DNA from: a bacterium
Lineage (GTDB): Bacteria; Armatimonadota; Fimbriimonadia; Fimbriimonadales; Fimbriimonadaceae
Direction of reading: 5' to 3'
Length of the DNA stretch: 64,000 nt
Assembly: GCA_013823945.1 (NCBI GenBank)
Contig: PNMZ01000001.1
Coordinates: 744,001-808,000, forward strand
The notes below the pieces were generated by a model. That model was not told the DNA's origin, did not search any database, and was given only the letters and a program-made list of their open reading frames with translations. Shown here piece after piece: positions 8,945-16,840 of the stretch (the stretch's first letter is position 1; each line of letters begins with the position of its first letter). Both the position numbers and the translations under genes were made by a program.

Positions 8945-9810
8945 TAGATCACTTTATTCAAGGGATATTCGACCAGGCCAGTTGCTCCAGCGCGTTTGAG
9001 TTGCGGAATCAAGTCTCGCGACTCGTGCTCGTTGAGGATGACCTCCATTGCGATCCAGTCGGAATCAGCGAGGGGGGAGACGGTCGGATTTTGCAAACTT
9101 GGAAGAATTTTGCGCACTTGATCTTCCACGGCTCGCGGAACGTTCATTTTGAGTCCGACGAGTTTGCTCGCGTTCATCGCTCCAACGAGGAGCATGGACA
9201 TGTTCTCAAGCTTTTCTCGCTTTATTTCGTCTTCCCAACTGGTTTTATTCGCAACGAACCTGGTTGTAGAGGTCAGAATTGTTTCGATGATACGGAGGTT
9301 ATGCGCGCGGAGGCTCGAGCCTGTTTCTGTGTTTACGACGATTGCCTCGACAAGATCGGGAACCTTGACTTCACATGCACCCCAGCTGAACTCCACTTTA
9401 ACGTTAACACCTTGGTCACCAAAGTACCGCTGAGCCAGGCGTTGATATTCGGTGGCGATGGTTTTGCCTTCCAGGTCCTTGGCGGTTTGGAAGGGGCTAT
9501 CGTTGTGTACTGCGACAACAACGCGAATCGGGTTTGATGTCAATTTGCTGTAGCGAAGCTCGCAGATTTCTTGAACATCGGCACCCACATCGGTAATCCA
9601 GTCCAGACCGGTAAGCCCGGCGTCAATCAACCCATCTTCGAGGTATCGGGGGATTTCCTGGGGCCTCAGGAGAACAGGCTCAATTTCGGGATCATCGATC
9701 ACCGGGTGGTAGCTTCGGCTGGCGACTTTGACATCATAGCCAGCTTTTTGGAACAGGGCGAAGGTTGCATCTTGCAAGCTGCCTTTGGGCAGTCCAATTC
9801 GAAGCTTCAT
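8941..9810 (-). CDS. hisG: ATP phosphoribosyltransferase, long form
   Basis: First step of histidine biosynthesis: ATP plus PRPP gives phosphoribosyl-ATP. At 289 residues this is the long form, with two periplasmic-binding-like catalytic lobes plus a C-terminal ACT-like regulatory domain (about 215-289), which allows histidine feedback inhibition without HisZ. Motifs: LRIGLPKGSLQ at the start, DAGLTGLDWI, and the PRPP-binding segment DLVEAIVVNTETGSSLRAHNL. The C-terminus GATGLVEYPLNKVIY matches the usual end of long HisG. No other his genes are nearby, so the pathway is dispersed. Confidence 0.95.
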   Translation of the reverse strand: MKLRIGLPKGSLQDATFALFQKAGYDVKVASRSYHPVIDDPEIEPVLLRPQEIPRYLEDGLIDAGLTGLDWITDVGADVQEICELRYSKLTSNPIRVVVAVHNDSPFQTAKDLEGKTIATEYQRLAQRYFGDQGVNVKVEFSWGACEVKVPDLVEAIVVNTETGSSLRAHNLRIIETILTSTTRFVANKTSWEDEIKREKLENMSMLLVGAMNASKLVGLKMNVPRAVEDQVRKILPSLQNPTVSPLADSDWIAMEVILNEHESRDLIPQLKRAGATGLVEYPLNKVIY

Positions 9811-9912
9811 AGATGACCCAAGGTACCGAAGCGGCGAAACTCGGGTCGGGTCCGGGGTGGAATTTGTCCCTTGTTTTTAAGGGTCGTTCTACCGATAAAT
9901 GGGGTTGGAGCT

Positions 9913-11577
9913 ATGGTGCAGTCGCAGTTTGCAAGGGTCGGGGTCGTTTTGGCCAGCGAGGACTGTTATTCAAATTGGTATGGTGAAATTTTTCGTCAGA
10001 TCGGAATAGTCTGTGAAATTGGAGATGAAAAACTCCTGGAGCAGATTGGAGAATTCGATGTTATTGTTCTTTGTGGGAATGGTCAACTCAGCTTGGATAA
10101 TAAGGAGCGAGTCCGAAGATGGCTCGGCCGGATGTCGACTCAACTCTTGGTTACCGGGAGTTTTTGGGATGGTGAATTTTTGTTTGATATTGTAGCTTCA
10201 GGTGAGCGTTATTCCAGGAATAGAATAGAGCTCGTGGAGTCAAAGGAGTCACCCTTGGCAAGTGATACCTCTGGCGGAATCTTCATCGGTGGTGAGCAAG
10301 CGCGGAAGCTTCCGGGATCAGTATTAGCTCAAGATGAAGCTAGGAATCCGCTCATTTCGACTGGGTCTCAGCTGCACTTTTATGGACCTCACCTTGGAAA
10401 GACGGCAGCTCTGATCGTTCAAGGTCGGGGGGTTTCATCTGACGGAATCGGCCCGAGCGATTTAAGTTGTTATTTGGAAGATGGATTCTTAAGAGCGGAA
10501 GATGGAATTGCGCTCGAATGGGGAGATCGTGAGTCGGTAACTGGGGATGAATTTCCGGCATTCTTAACTCCCCACGTGGATCTGCTCCGCGATCAGTTTG
10601 CCAGACTCACATTGCACGCAATCGGTCAGACGGGACTCGCACCCGCATTGCTGTGGCACCTCCCGGGCAACGCAGATTCAGCGTTTACGGTTGGAATTGA
10701 ATGTGATGGCTCGACTTTGGGCGAGATAAAGGCAGCGGCAGGGATTGTCGCAAAATTTGCTGTTCGACCAGCTTGGCTGGTTTTGCCAAGTGGCTTAAGT
10801 AAGGAGATTTATAAGACCTTCACCCAATGGGGACATGACATTGGACACTTGTACTTGCCCGAAGATCATTCTATTGCGGCGGATGCGGTTCGAATCCAGA
10901 ATTTGGCTCTTTCGCGAAGTGTGGGGAATCAGCTGACGGTGATCAAAGGAGCCGATGGAGCTTGGTTTGGGCTCACCCGATTTTATGACTTAGCGACGAC
11001 GAGCGGAGCGTTGACTTCGATGTGTAAAGAAGGTCGCCAGCCGGGGACATCTGGTTTTGCATTCGGTACTTCCCGCCCATTTTGTCCGCTGGCCCGCAAA
11101 GGAAAATATGACTTGATCGAATATCCAGCGGTTGCTTTTGCTCCTGGATGGGTAACAAGTAATACAACCGCCGAGGCGTTGATCGAACCTGTCAAGCGAC
11201 ACCATGGAGTGTATCGCTTTGATTTCAAGACATCGTTTGCGCCGGAACGAGGGTTTGAGAACGGGGTGGTGCGGATGCTCATGGCTTTACGCGAAGCCGA
11301 GATGAAGAATTTTAGTCCTTCGGAATTGTCGAAATACGAGCGAAACCGCAGGAGCATACGAGCGACGGTAGAGGATGGTCGGCTTGAATTGGTGAGTGAT
11401 TATCCAGTTGCTCAGGTTACGGTCATGGTAGGTACACACCTTCCGCTCATTTCTGGAAAACATGACTCAGCCGAAGAGACAGTTTTGCGTTACGGTCAAC
11501 GGTGGCGTACGCTCACATTGACTCTTGAGAGTAGGATTCGGTCTGGGGTTGCGATCAAACAACCGCAAGTCGCCTGA
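9913..11577 (+). CDS. Hypothetical protein with polysaccharide-deacetylase-like segment
   Basis: 554 residues from the ATG at 9913; a TTG at 9871 would add 14 residues but has no support. The first about 200 residues resemble a flavodoxin-like/glutamine-amidotransferase-like fold (VVLASEDCYSNW, DVIVLCGNG, LLVTGSFWDGEF). The middle segment, from LLWHLPGNADSAFTVGIECDG to WLVLPSG and WGHDIGHLY, looks like a degenerate NodB-type beta/alpha barrel in which the expected metal His/Asp pair is changed, so it is probably not an active deacetylase. The C-terminal 80 residues look like a beta-sandwich. No signal peptide is visible. The role is unknown. Confidence 0.55.
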   Translation: MVQSQFARVGVVLASEDCYSNWYGEIFRQIGIVCEIGDEKLLEQIGEFDVIVLCGNGQLSLDNKERVRRWLGRMSTQLLVTGSFWDGEFLFDIVASGERYSRNRIELVESKESPLASDTSGGIFIGGEQARKLPGSVLAQDEARNPLISTGSQLHFYGPHLGKTAALIVQGRGVSSDGIGPSDLSCYLEDGFLRAEDGIALEWGDRESVTGDEFPAFLTPHVDLLRDQFARLTLHAIGQTGLAPALLWHLPGNADSAFTVGIECDGSTLGEIKAAAGIVAKFAVRPAWLVLPSGLSKEIYKTFTQWGHDIGHLYLPEDHSIAADAVRIQNLALSRSVGNQLTVIKGADGAWFGLTRFYDLATTSGALTSMCKEGRQPGTSGFAFGTSRPFCPLARKGKYDLIEYPAVAFAPGWVTSNTTAEALIEPVKRHHGVYRFDFKTSFAPERGFENGVVRMLMALREAEMKNFSPSELSKYERNRRSIRATVEDGRLELVSDYPVAQVTVMVGTHLPLISGKHDSAEETVLRYGQRWRTLTLTLESRIRSGVAIKQPQVA

Positions 11578-11598
11578 GTCTGCTCTGGTTGAATCGGT

Positions 11599-11604
11599 TA
11601 CAAT
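11599..11604 (+). promoter_or_regulatory. -10 element (TACAAT) for purSQ, probable leaderless promoter
   Basis: TACAAT ends 7 nt before the purS ATG with no Shine-Dalgarno between. It has the same spacing as the element at 7873. Confidence 0.5.
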
Positions 11605-11611
11605 TTTGGAC

Positions 11612-11845
11612 ATGGTCACCGTTCGGGTCAATGTCACGCTCAAGCCTTCCCTTCTCGATTCCGCAGGTCGAACCGTGGCGAAATCACTTCAAGATTTGAG
11701 CTTTGATGAAGTTGAGGATGTACGGATCGGGAAAACGATCACATTGCAAGTTTCCGAATTTGACGAAGGTCGTGTTAAGGCAATGTGTGACAAATTGCTC
11801 GCGAACCCAGTCATTGAGAACTATACGTTTGAGGTGGTCGATTGA
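11612..11845 (+). CDS. purS: Phosphoribosylformylglycinamidine synthase subunit PurS
   Basis: 77-residue PurS, the small dimeric subunit that bridges PurQ and PurL in the fourth step of purine synthesis. The sequence VTVRVNVTLKPSLLDSAG, EDVRIGKTI and the closing NPVIENYTFEV are diagnostic. The start is the ATG at 11612; the open frame extends upstream to 11525 but that part has no family match. The stop overlaps the purQ start (TTGA), coupling translation. purL is not in the window. Confidence 0.93.
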   Translation: MVTVRVNVTLKPSLLDSAGRTVAKSLQDLSFDEVEDVRIGKTITLQVSEFDEGRVKAMCDKLLANPVIENYTFEVVD

Positions 11846-12531
11846 AAATTGCTGTGATCCAGTTTCCTGGTTCTAATTGTGACCAAGACGCGTTGTGGAG
11901 CTTGCGAAGTGATTTGGGGGTTGAGGCGGAGTATGTTTGGCACGGTGAGCGATCACTCGCCGGATTTGATGGGGCATTTATTCCGGGTGGATTCACTTAT
12001 GGCGATTATTTGCGGTGCGGAGCGATTGCGGGCCAATCGCAAGTTATGCAGGCCGTTCGGGAGATGGCGGATTCGGGGCGACCTGTCTTGGGAGCGTGCA
12101 ACGGCTTCCAGATCCTCTGTGAGACGGGGATATTGCCAGGGGCATTGGTGCAGAATATAGATCAGCGATTTGTTTGCAAGACGATCCATTTGCGTACTGA
12201 GAATCGGGACTCAGCGTGGACGACGAAGTGCCCAGATGTTTTGCCGATTCCAGTGGCGCACGGAGAGGGTCGATTTGTGGCTGATGACGAGACCTTGCGC
12301 GAACTGAATGGCGATGGGCGTGTTGCATTCCGGTATTGCGATGAAGCGGGTGATCTGACCGAGGAATCGAACTTTAATGGGTCGGTGGAGAGCATAGCGG
12401 GAGTTTTGAATAAACGTGGAAATGTCCTGGGGATGATGCCGCACCCAGAGCGCGTTACAAGCAAAAAAATCGGATCTGAAGCGGGACTACCGATCATTTC
12501 AGGATTTTTGAGCGTCTTGGCGAATGCATAG
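11842..12531 (+). CDS. purQ: Phosphoribosylformylglycinamidine synthase, glutaminase subunit PurQ
   Basis: 229-residue class I glutamine amidotransferase that supplies ammonia to PurL. The start is the TTG at 11842, inside the purS stop. Motifs: KIAVIQFPGSNCDQD at the N-terminus, the oxyanion segment FIPGGFTYGDYLRCGA, the nucleophile Cys in VLGACNGFQIL, and the catalytic His and Glu in MMPHPERV near the C-terminus. All triad residues are present. It is the second gene of a two-gene purSQ unit. Confidence 0.95.
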   Translation: MKIAVIQFPGSNCDQDALWSLRSDLGVEAEYVWHGERSLAGFDGAFIPGGFTYGDYLRCGAIAGQSQVMQAVREMADSGRPVLGACNGFQILCETGILPGALVQNIDQRFVCKTIHLRTENRDSAWTTKCPDVLPIPVAHGEGRFVADDETLRELNGDGRVAFRYCDEAGDLTEESNFNGSVESIAGVLNKRGNVLGMMPHPERVTSKKIGSEAGLPIISGFLSVLANA

Positions 12532-12534
12532 GGG

Positions 12535-12563
12535 TTCAAAGAGGTTCATTTTGGACCTATAAT
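12535..12563 (+). promoter_or_regulatory. Sigma-70-like promoter for the NlpC/P60 gene
   Basis: TTCAAA, a 17-bp spacer, then a perfect TATAAT at 12558-12563. The expected start near 12570 would leave almost no leader for an ATG at 12574, which may favour the in-frame ATG at 12586 or 12595. Confidence 0.6.
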
Positions 12564-12573
12564 AAGGACTCGG

Positions 12574-13392
12574 ATGGTTGGGCGAATGAATCAGATGGTA
12601 CGGAGCGCAGTTGTGATAGGAGCATTGGTTCTCGGTGCTTTTGCTTTCGGGCAAGCGCAAACCAATGAAGGCAATCAGCCAAGCGATCCAAACATGGTGA
12701 AGGTTGGTCGGTTGGGTCAGTCGGTTGCCGAGACAAAAATCTATTCGAACATGAATACCAAAGCTTCGGTGCTTTGGAGTTTGAAGCCGTTTCAGTATTT
12801 GGTCGTTAACGACGCAAAGTACGACAAGTGGCTGGCGGTTTTGCTTCAAAATGGTCGGACGGGATACATTTTGAAGGAGGCAGTTGCCCAGCTTCCTTAT
12901 GACGTCGAGTTGCCGAAAGACTTCAAATTTAGCGCGAGCCGGAATTCGGGTGTTTCGAGTCGAGGGGGATCAGTTGGTTCAAGTGGTCGAATCACTGGCG
13001 ACCCCAAATCGAAGCAAGAAATGCTTGATTACAGCTTTAGATATGTGGGAACGAAGTATGTTTGGGGTGGAAATAGCCTCACAAAAGGGATTGACTGCTC
13101 TGGGTTTGTCCAACAGCTCTTTGGGAAGATCGGGGTTGATTTGCCGAGAACAGCTGCTGAGCAAGCGAAGGTCGGAATGAAGATAGATCGGCTGGAAGAT
13201 TTACAACCGGGCGATCGGCTGTATTTCTGGGATAAGAAACGCGGCAAAATTGGTCACACTGGGATATTCTTGGGTTACTTCCAGGACGGTGGGGCGTACT
13301 TCATTCACAGTAGCAGTAACAACAAAGGCGTTGATACGGACGATTTGCGCAACCAGAAATGGTTGAATATGCTCGTTTCGGCGAGACGATAA
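12574..13392 (+). CDS. Secreted NlpC/P60 family peptidoglycan hydrolase with SH3-like domain
   Basis: 272 residues; the start is ambiguous between ATGs at 12574 (AAGGA 5 nt before it), 12586 and 12595. The signal peptide ends near AFAFGQAQ. Residues about 40-105 form an SH3b-like domain, followed by a Ser/Gly linker and an NlpC/P60 domain (about 150-272). The catalytic Cys is in GIDCSGFVQ, the His in GHTGIF, and the third polar residue is the His in YFIHSSSN. Such enzymes cut D-Glu-diaminopimelate bonds in cell-wall peptides. A strong terminator follows. Confidence 0.9.
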   Translation: MVGRMNQMVRSAVVIGALVLGAFAFGQAQTNEGNQPSDPNMVKVGRLGQSVAETKIYSNMNTKASVLWSLKPFQYLVVNDAKYDKWLAVLLQNGRTGYILKEAVAQLPYDVELPKDFKFSASRNSGVSSRGGSVGSSGRITGDPKSKQEMLDYSFRYVGTKYVWGGNSLTKGIDCSGFVQQLFGKIGVDLPRTAAEQAKVGMKIDRLEDLQPGDRLYFWDKKRGKIGHTGIFLGYFQDGGAYFIHSSSNNKGVDTDDLRNQKWLNMLVSARR

Positions 13393-13410
13393 AGTCATTG
13401 GTGCGTAGTG

Positions 13411-13448
13411 GAAAATCCACCACTTAGTGGTGGATTTTCTTATTTTTG
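13411..13448 (+). terminator. Strong Rho-independent terminator after the NlpC/P60 gene
   Basis: Perfect 13-bp stem (13411-13423 with 13427-13439), 3-nt loop and the tail TTATTTTTG. This is the cleanest terminator in the window. Confidence 0.9.
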
Positions 13449-13469
13449 AGGTATATTTTTGGAGCCAAT

Positions 13470-14648
13470 ATGGAGAATTTCGTCGAGCGAGGGATTGCTG
13501 GTCGGTTACGCGAGGCGTTGGAAGATACACCAGTCGTGATTGTGCAAGGACCGAGACAATGCGGCAAAAGCACTTTGGTGCAACGAGTGTGCGATTTACC
13601 TTATGTGACCCTCGATGATACGTTTACTTTGAGTAGTGCGATGGCTTCCCCCGAGGGTTGGTTGAAGTCGTTCAAGGATGGAGCGATTATTGATGAGATT
13701 CAGCGCGCTCCGCAGCTGATGCGCAGTGTGAAAGCGGTTGTGGATGCAGATCGGCGACCGGGGCGGTTTGTTTTGACAGGATCGGCAAATGTGCTGTTGT
13801 TGCCGAAGTTGAGCGATTCGTTGGCGGGGCGGATGGAAGTTCTTACTTTGTATCCGTTTTCTCAGTCCGAGTTGTCGGGTCAGCTCAAACCGTTTTTGGA
13901 TCGGTGGACGGCGGGGAAATTGAAGGGTGGAATGGAGAACAGTGTGGCTTGGGGAGGGTTTCCGGAGCCGCTCAAGCGCAATTCAGATAGTCGGAAGCGG
14001 GCGTGGTTTCAAGCCTACGTGCGGGCCCTGATGGATCGTGATGTGCGCGACTTGGCTCAGATTGAGGGATTGAATTCTTTGCCCAATTTGCTTCAGGTGT
14101 TGGCGAACGCTCCATATGAAGTTCAGAATATCACTCAAATCAGTCGAGACACTGGAATCCCGGCAACGAGCTTGTCTCGATATATTAGCTTGCTGCAGGC
14201 GATTTACTTGATCCATCCGGTTCCTGCTTGGTCTGCATTGCAGAATGGGAAGGCGGCGAAAACGGCGCGACTGGCATTTTCAGATATGGGAGTATGGAAT
14301 TATTTTCAGCCGAAAACTCATGATGAGAACTGCTCGGCGATGCATGTAGCTATGGAACTTGTTAAAGAGGCAGGTTGGGCCGAGGAGCCGTATGAGGTGA
14401 TGCATTTTCGATCGACCCGACACCATTCAGTACCGATCGTACTAGGTTTATCAAATGGTCAAATCTATGGGATCAATGTTGTAAATCGAGAGTTGATCAA
14501 TGATGGAGACTTTGCGGGTCTCAGATTCTTGCGGGATGTTGCAGGAGATGCATTTGTGGCGGGGATTGTCTTGAGTGAGAAGTCCGAAGTGGGTTTTATA
14601 GATGAGCAGTTGAGCTATGCGCCGAAGAGTTCACTTTGGGCGGTCTAG
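13470..14648 (+). CDS. AAA ATPase with C-terminal DUF4143
   Basis: 392 residues from the ATG at 13470 (GGAG about 7 nt upstream; the open frame begins earlier at a TTG). It belongs to the large ATP-binding protein family with an AAA_14 core and a DUF4143 domain. Walker A is GPRQCGKST, Walker B is GAIIDEIQ, and LTGSANVLL is the sensor-1 strand. The C-terminal half contains a winged-helix-like segment (SRDTGIPATSLSRYISLLQ) and ends with the PD-(D/E)xK-like region that DUF4143 proteins usually carry. Function is unknown for the family; it is often found alone and shows signs of frequent transfer. Confidence 0.88.
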   Translation: MENFVERGIAGRLREALEDTPVVIVQGPRQCGKSTLVQRVCDLPYVTLDDTFTLSSAMASPEGWLKSFKDGAIIDEIQRAPQLMRSVKAVVDADRRPGRFVLTGSANVLLLPKLSDSLAGRMEVLTLYPFSQSELSGQLKPFLDRWTAGKLKGGMENSVAWGGFPEPLKRNSDSRKRAWFQAYVRALMDRDVRDLAQIEGLNSLPNLLQVLANAPYEVQNITQISRDTGIPATSLSRYISLLQAIYLIHPVPAWSALQNGKAAKTARLAFSDMGVWNYFQPKTHDENCSAMHVAMELVKEAGWAEEPYEVMHFRSTRHHSVPIVLGLSNGQIYGINVVNRELINDGDFAGLRFLRDVAGDAFVAGIVLSEKSEVGFIDEQLSYAPKSSLWAV

Positions 14649-15373
14649 TCGTTGGAGAGGGGGCCGAGTTCAGATTCAAGTTCCTGCTCTGCTTCGACCA
14701 AAGTACTGAGTCTTTGACGGACGAGTTGCGTGCGGAGGTCGCTCTGATCGCTTGCGGCAATGGCGGAGGTGCGAAGAGCGCGGACTTCGTCACGGATCTG
14801 GCGGATGCCTTCGAGGGCGTGGGCCCCAAATGTGGGGTCTTGGCATCGCTGTAGAAAGGTGGCCTCGCGCTGACCTTTGCTCCGGAAGAGGTGGCGTCCA
14901 ATGAAAAGGGCGTCATAAAGGGCTTCTTGAAGAACGGCTTCGATATCGCGTTGGGTTTGTTGTCCTTCGGGAGTTTTGGCTCTTTCGCGCCAGGGAGCAG
15001 AATGAAAGGAGTCGAGGACAGCGCGGCGGTCTTCGGCGAGTTCTTCGAGGAGAGTTCGGAGTTCGGGGTGAGAACGCTCGTTGAGTTCTCTGCGCTGGCC
15101 GATCCAAAAGATCAACTCCCAGATTTCGTCAATTTCGGGAGGGGGCTTGAGGATGACTTTATCTTGGTTCTTTCGGTGGAGTCGGTCGTTGATTACGGGG
15201 CCAAGAAAAAAGAGGGCGATCAGGGAAAGTGCGAGGGGCCAGACAAACGGCAGGAGAAAAAGACTTGCGAAAATACCCAAACATCCGAATCCCCATACGA
15301 GTTCGCTTGACTTATTGCGCTGGGGTTGGTGCTCGTTGAGAAATCTAACAAAATGGTTGAACGGCTTGGACAT
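14645..15373 (-). CDS. Hypothetical membrane protein
   Basis: 242 residues from the ATG at 15373, 2 bases after the rimO stop. The open frame runs further upstream but only inside rimO. Two hydrophobic stretches (about residues 28-65) form a membrane hairpin, followed by a long charged, mostly helical cytoplasmic part rich in Glu, Arg and Leu (coiled-coil-like after about 190). No family is recognised. It is probably co-transcribed with rimO. Its 3' end overlaps the convergent DUF4143 ATPase by 4 bases. Confidence 0.65.
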   Translation of the reverse strand: MSKPFNHFVRFLNEHQPQRNKSSELVWGFGCLGIFASLFLLPFVWPLALSLIALFFLGPVINDRLHRKNQDKVILKPPPEIDEIWELIFWIGQRRELNERSHPELRTLLEELAEDRRAVLDSFHSAPWRERAKTPEGQQTQRDIEAVLQEALYDALFIGRHLFRSKGQREATFLQRCQDPTFGAHALEGIRQIRDEVRALRTSAIAASDQSDLRTQLVRQRLSTLVEAEQELESELGPLSND

Positions 15374-15375
15374 GG

Positions 15376-16752
15376 TTAGCGAGGTTCGCGGGTAGCCATT
15401 TGGAGCGGCACCATTCGTGATCGGGCGGGGGTGTGGCCTTCGAGGACACCGATGAGATCGTGTTCTTTGGCTTCGGTGATTTGGATTTGCGCAAACGATC
15501 CAGGTTCGGCGGCGCCCTGAGCGTAGACCCATCCGTCGATTTCGGGGGCGTCGCGGTAGCTTCTTCCCGCGATCCATCCGTCTTTGGCTTCGTCGATGAG
15601 GACATGTAGGGTTTGTCTGACGAGTGCTTTGTTTTTGGCAAGTGAAATGGAGGACTGGGCGCGCATGAGTCTGTCGTATCGCTCCTTCTTGAGTTGCTTT
15701 TTGACTTGACCGAGCATCTCATAACTGGGGGTTCCCGGTTCTCGTGAGAACTCGAAAGCTCCAACGCGGTCAAGTTTGGCTTCTTGGACAAAATCGACCA
15801 AATAGTCGAATTCAGCATTGGTTTCGCCGGGGAAACCAACGATGAATGTGGTGCGAATAGCAACGTTGGGGATTCGCGCACGAACTTTATCGAAGATTTT
15901 GAGATACCGCTCACCATCCCAGGGACGCTTCATCCGGCGGAGGGTATCGGGATGAGCATGCTGCAGCGGGATGTCGATGTAATTGCAGACTTTGTCGAGA
16001 CCGGCAATTGCCTCGATGACTTCATCGGTGAGGCGATTTGGGTAGAAGTAAAGAATTCTGATCCATTCGATTCCGTCAACTTCCGCCAGTTGGTGGAGTA
16101 ATTTGGGGAGAGTGAATTCTTTATAGAGATCATAGCCGTACTGGGTGACATCTTGGGCGATGAGGTTGATTTCCTTGCAGCCTGTTCGGGCAAGATGCTG
16201 GGCTTCTTGGATCACTCGCTCAATAGGTTTACTGGCGTGACCTCCTCGGAAGCTGGGAATGGTACAGAAGGTGCAGCGATGATCGCATCCTTCACTCACT
16301 TTGAGATAGGCACTCCAAGGTCGTCCCGTGCGGGCACGAGTGGTGATATCAGCCCATCGGTGGTGGGGTGGTTCGACGTCTATAAAAGGTTCATGGTGGG
16401 CAAACGTATGTTCAACCACTTGGTCGAATCGACCCATTTGACCAACGCCGACGTAAGCATCCGCTCCGGGAGCAAGGCGGGCTAGTTCGGACCCGAGGCG
16501 TTGGGCGAGACAACCGGCGACGATTACTTTTCCGTTACCTTTTTCGGCAACGGCTTGGCGGATGGCTGCGATTGATTCGTGCTTGGCGGATTCAAGGAAG
16601 CCGCACGTGTTGATGATTGTGACTTCGGCAGCTTGGGAGCCGTCGACGGTATGACCAGAGGATCGAAGTACGCCAGCGATTTCTTCACTATCGACTTCGT
16701 TTTTTGCGCATCCGAGGGTGATGATGCGAACGTTTCCTTTTGAATCAGACAC
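15376..16752 (-). CDS. rimO: Ribosomal protein S12 methylthiotransferase
   Basis: 458-residue radical SAM enzyme that adds a methylthio group to an Asp of ribosomal protein S12. Domains in order: N-terminal MTTase domain with the auxiliary-cluster Cys residues (LGCAKNEVDSE, INTCGF, VAGCLAQR), radical SAM core with CDHRCTFC, and a C-terminal TRAM domain (about 390-450). The LGCAKNEVDSE opening separates RimO from MiaB. The start is a GTG at 16752. It is followed closely by a membrane protein gene. Confidence 0.95.
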   Translation of the reverse strand: MSDSKGNVRIITLGCAKNEVDSEEIAGVLRSSGHTVDGSQAAEVTIINTCGFLESAKHESIAAIRQAVAEKGNGKVIVAGCLAQRLGSELARLAPGADAYVGVGQMGRFDQVVEHTFAHHEPFIDVEPPHHRWADITTRARTGRPWSAYLKVSEGCDHRCTFCTIPSFRGGHASKPIERVIQEAQHLARTGCKEINLIAQDVTQYGYDLYKEFTLPKLLHQLAEVDGIEWIRILYFYPNRLTDEVIEAIAGLDKVCNYIDIPLQHAHPDTLRRMKRPWDGERYLKIFDKVRARIPNVAIRTTFIVGFPGETNAEFDYLVDFVQEAKLDRVGAFEFSREPGTPSYEMLGQVKKQLKKERYDRLMRAQSSISLAKNKALVRQTLHVLIDEAKDGWIAGRSYRDAPEIDGWVYAQGAAEPGSFAQIQITEAKEHDLIGVLEGHTPARSRMVPLQMATREPR

Positions 16753-16840
16753 GCTTGCTATTTTGGCAGATGCTCAGAGGAGATACCGGGCGACGGACAA
16801 GAGTTTAATTCAGAGACCCTTGTCCGTTCGTCAGGTTGCT

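Noticed and set aside
15374-15577. N-terminal extension of the membrane protein at 14645-15373
   Set aside because: The extension lies inside rimO in another frame and is Arg/Pro-rich nonsense; the ATG at 15373 sits 2 bases after the rimO stop.
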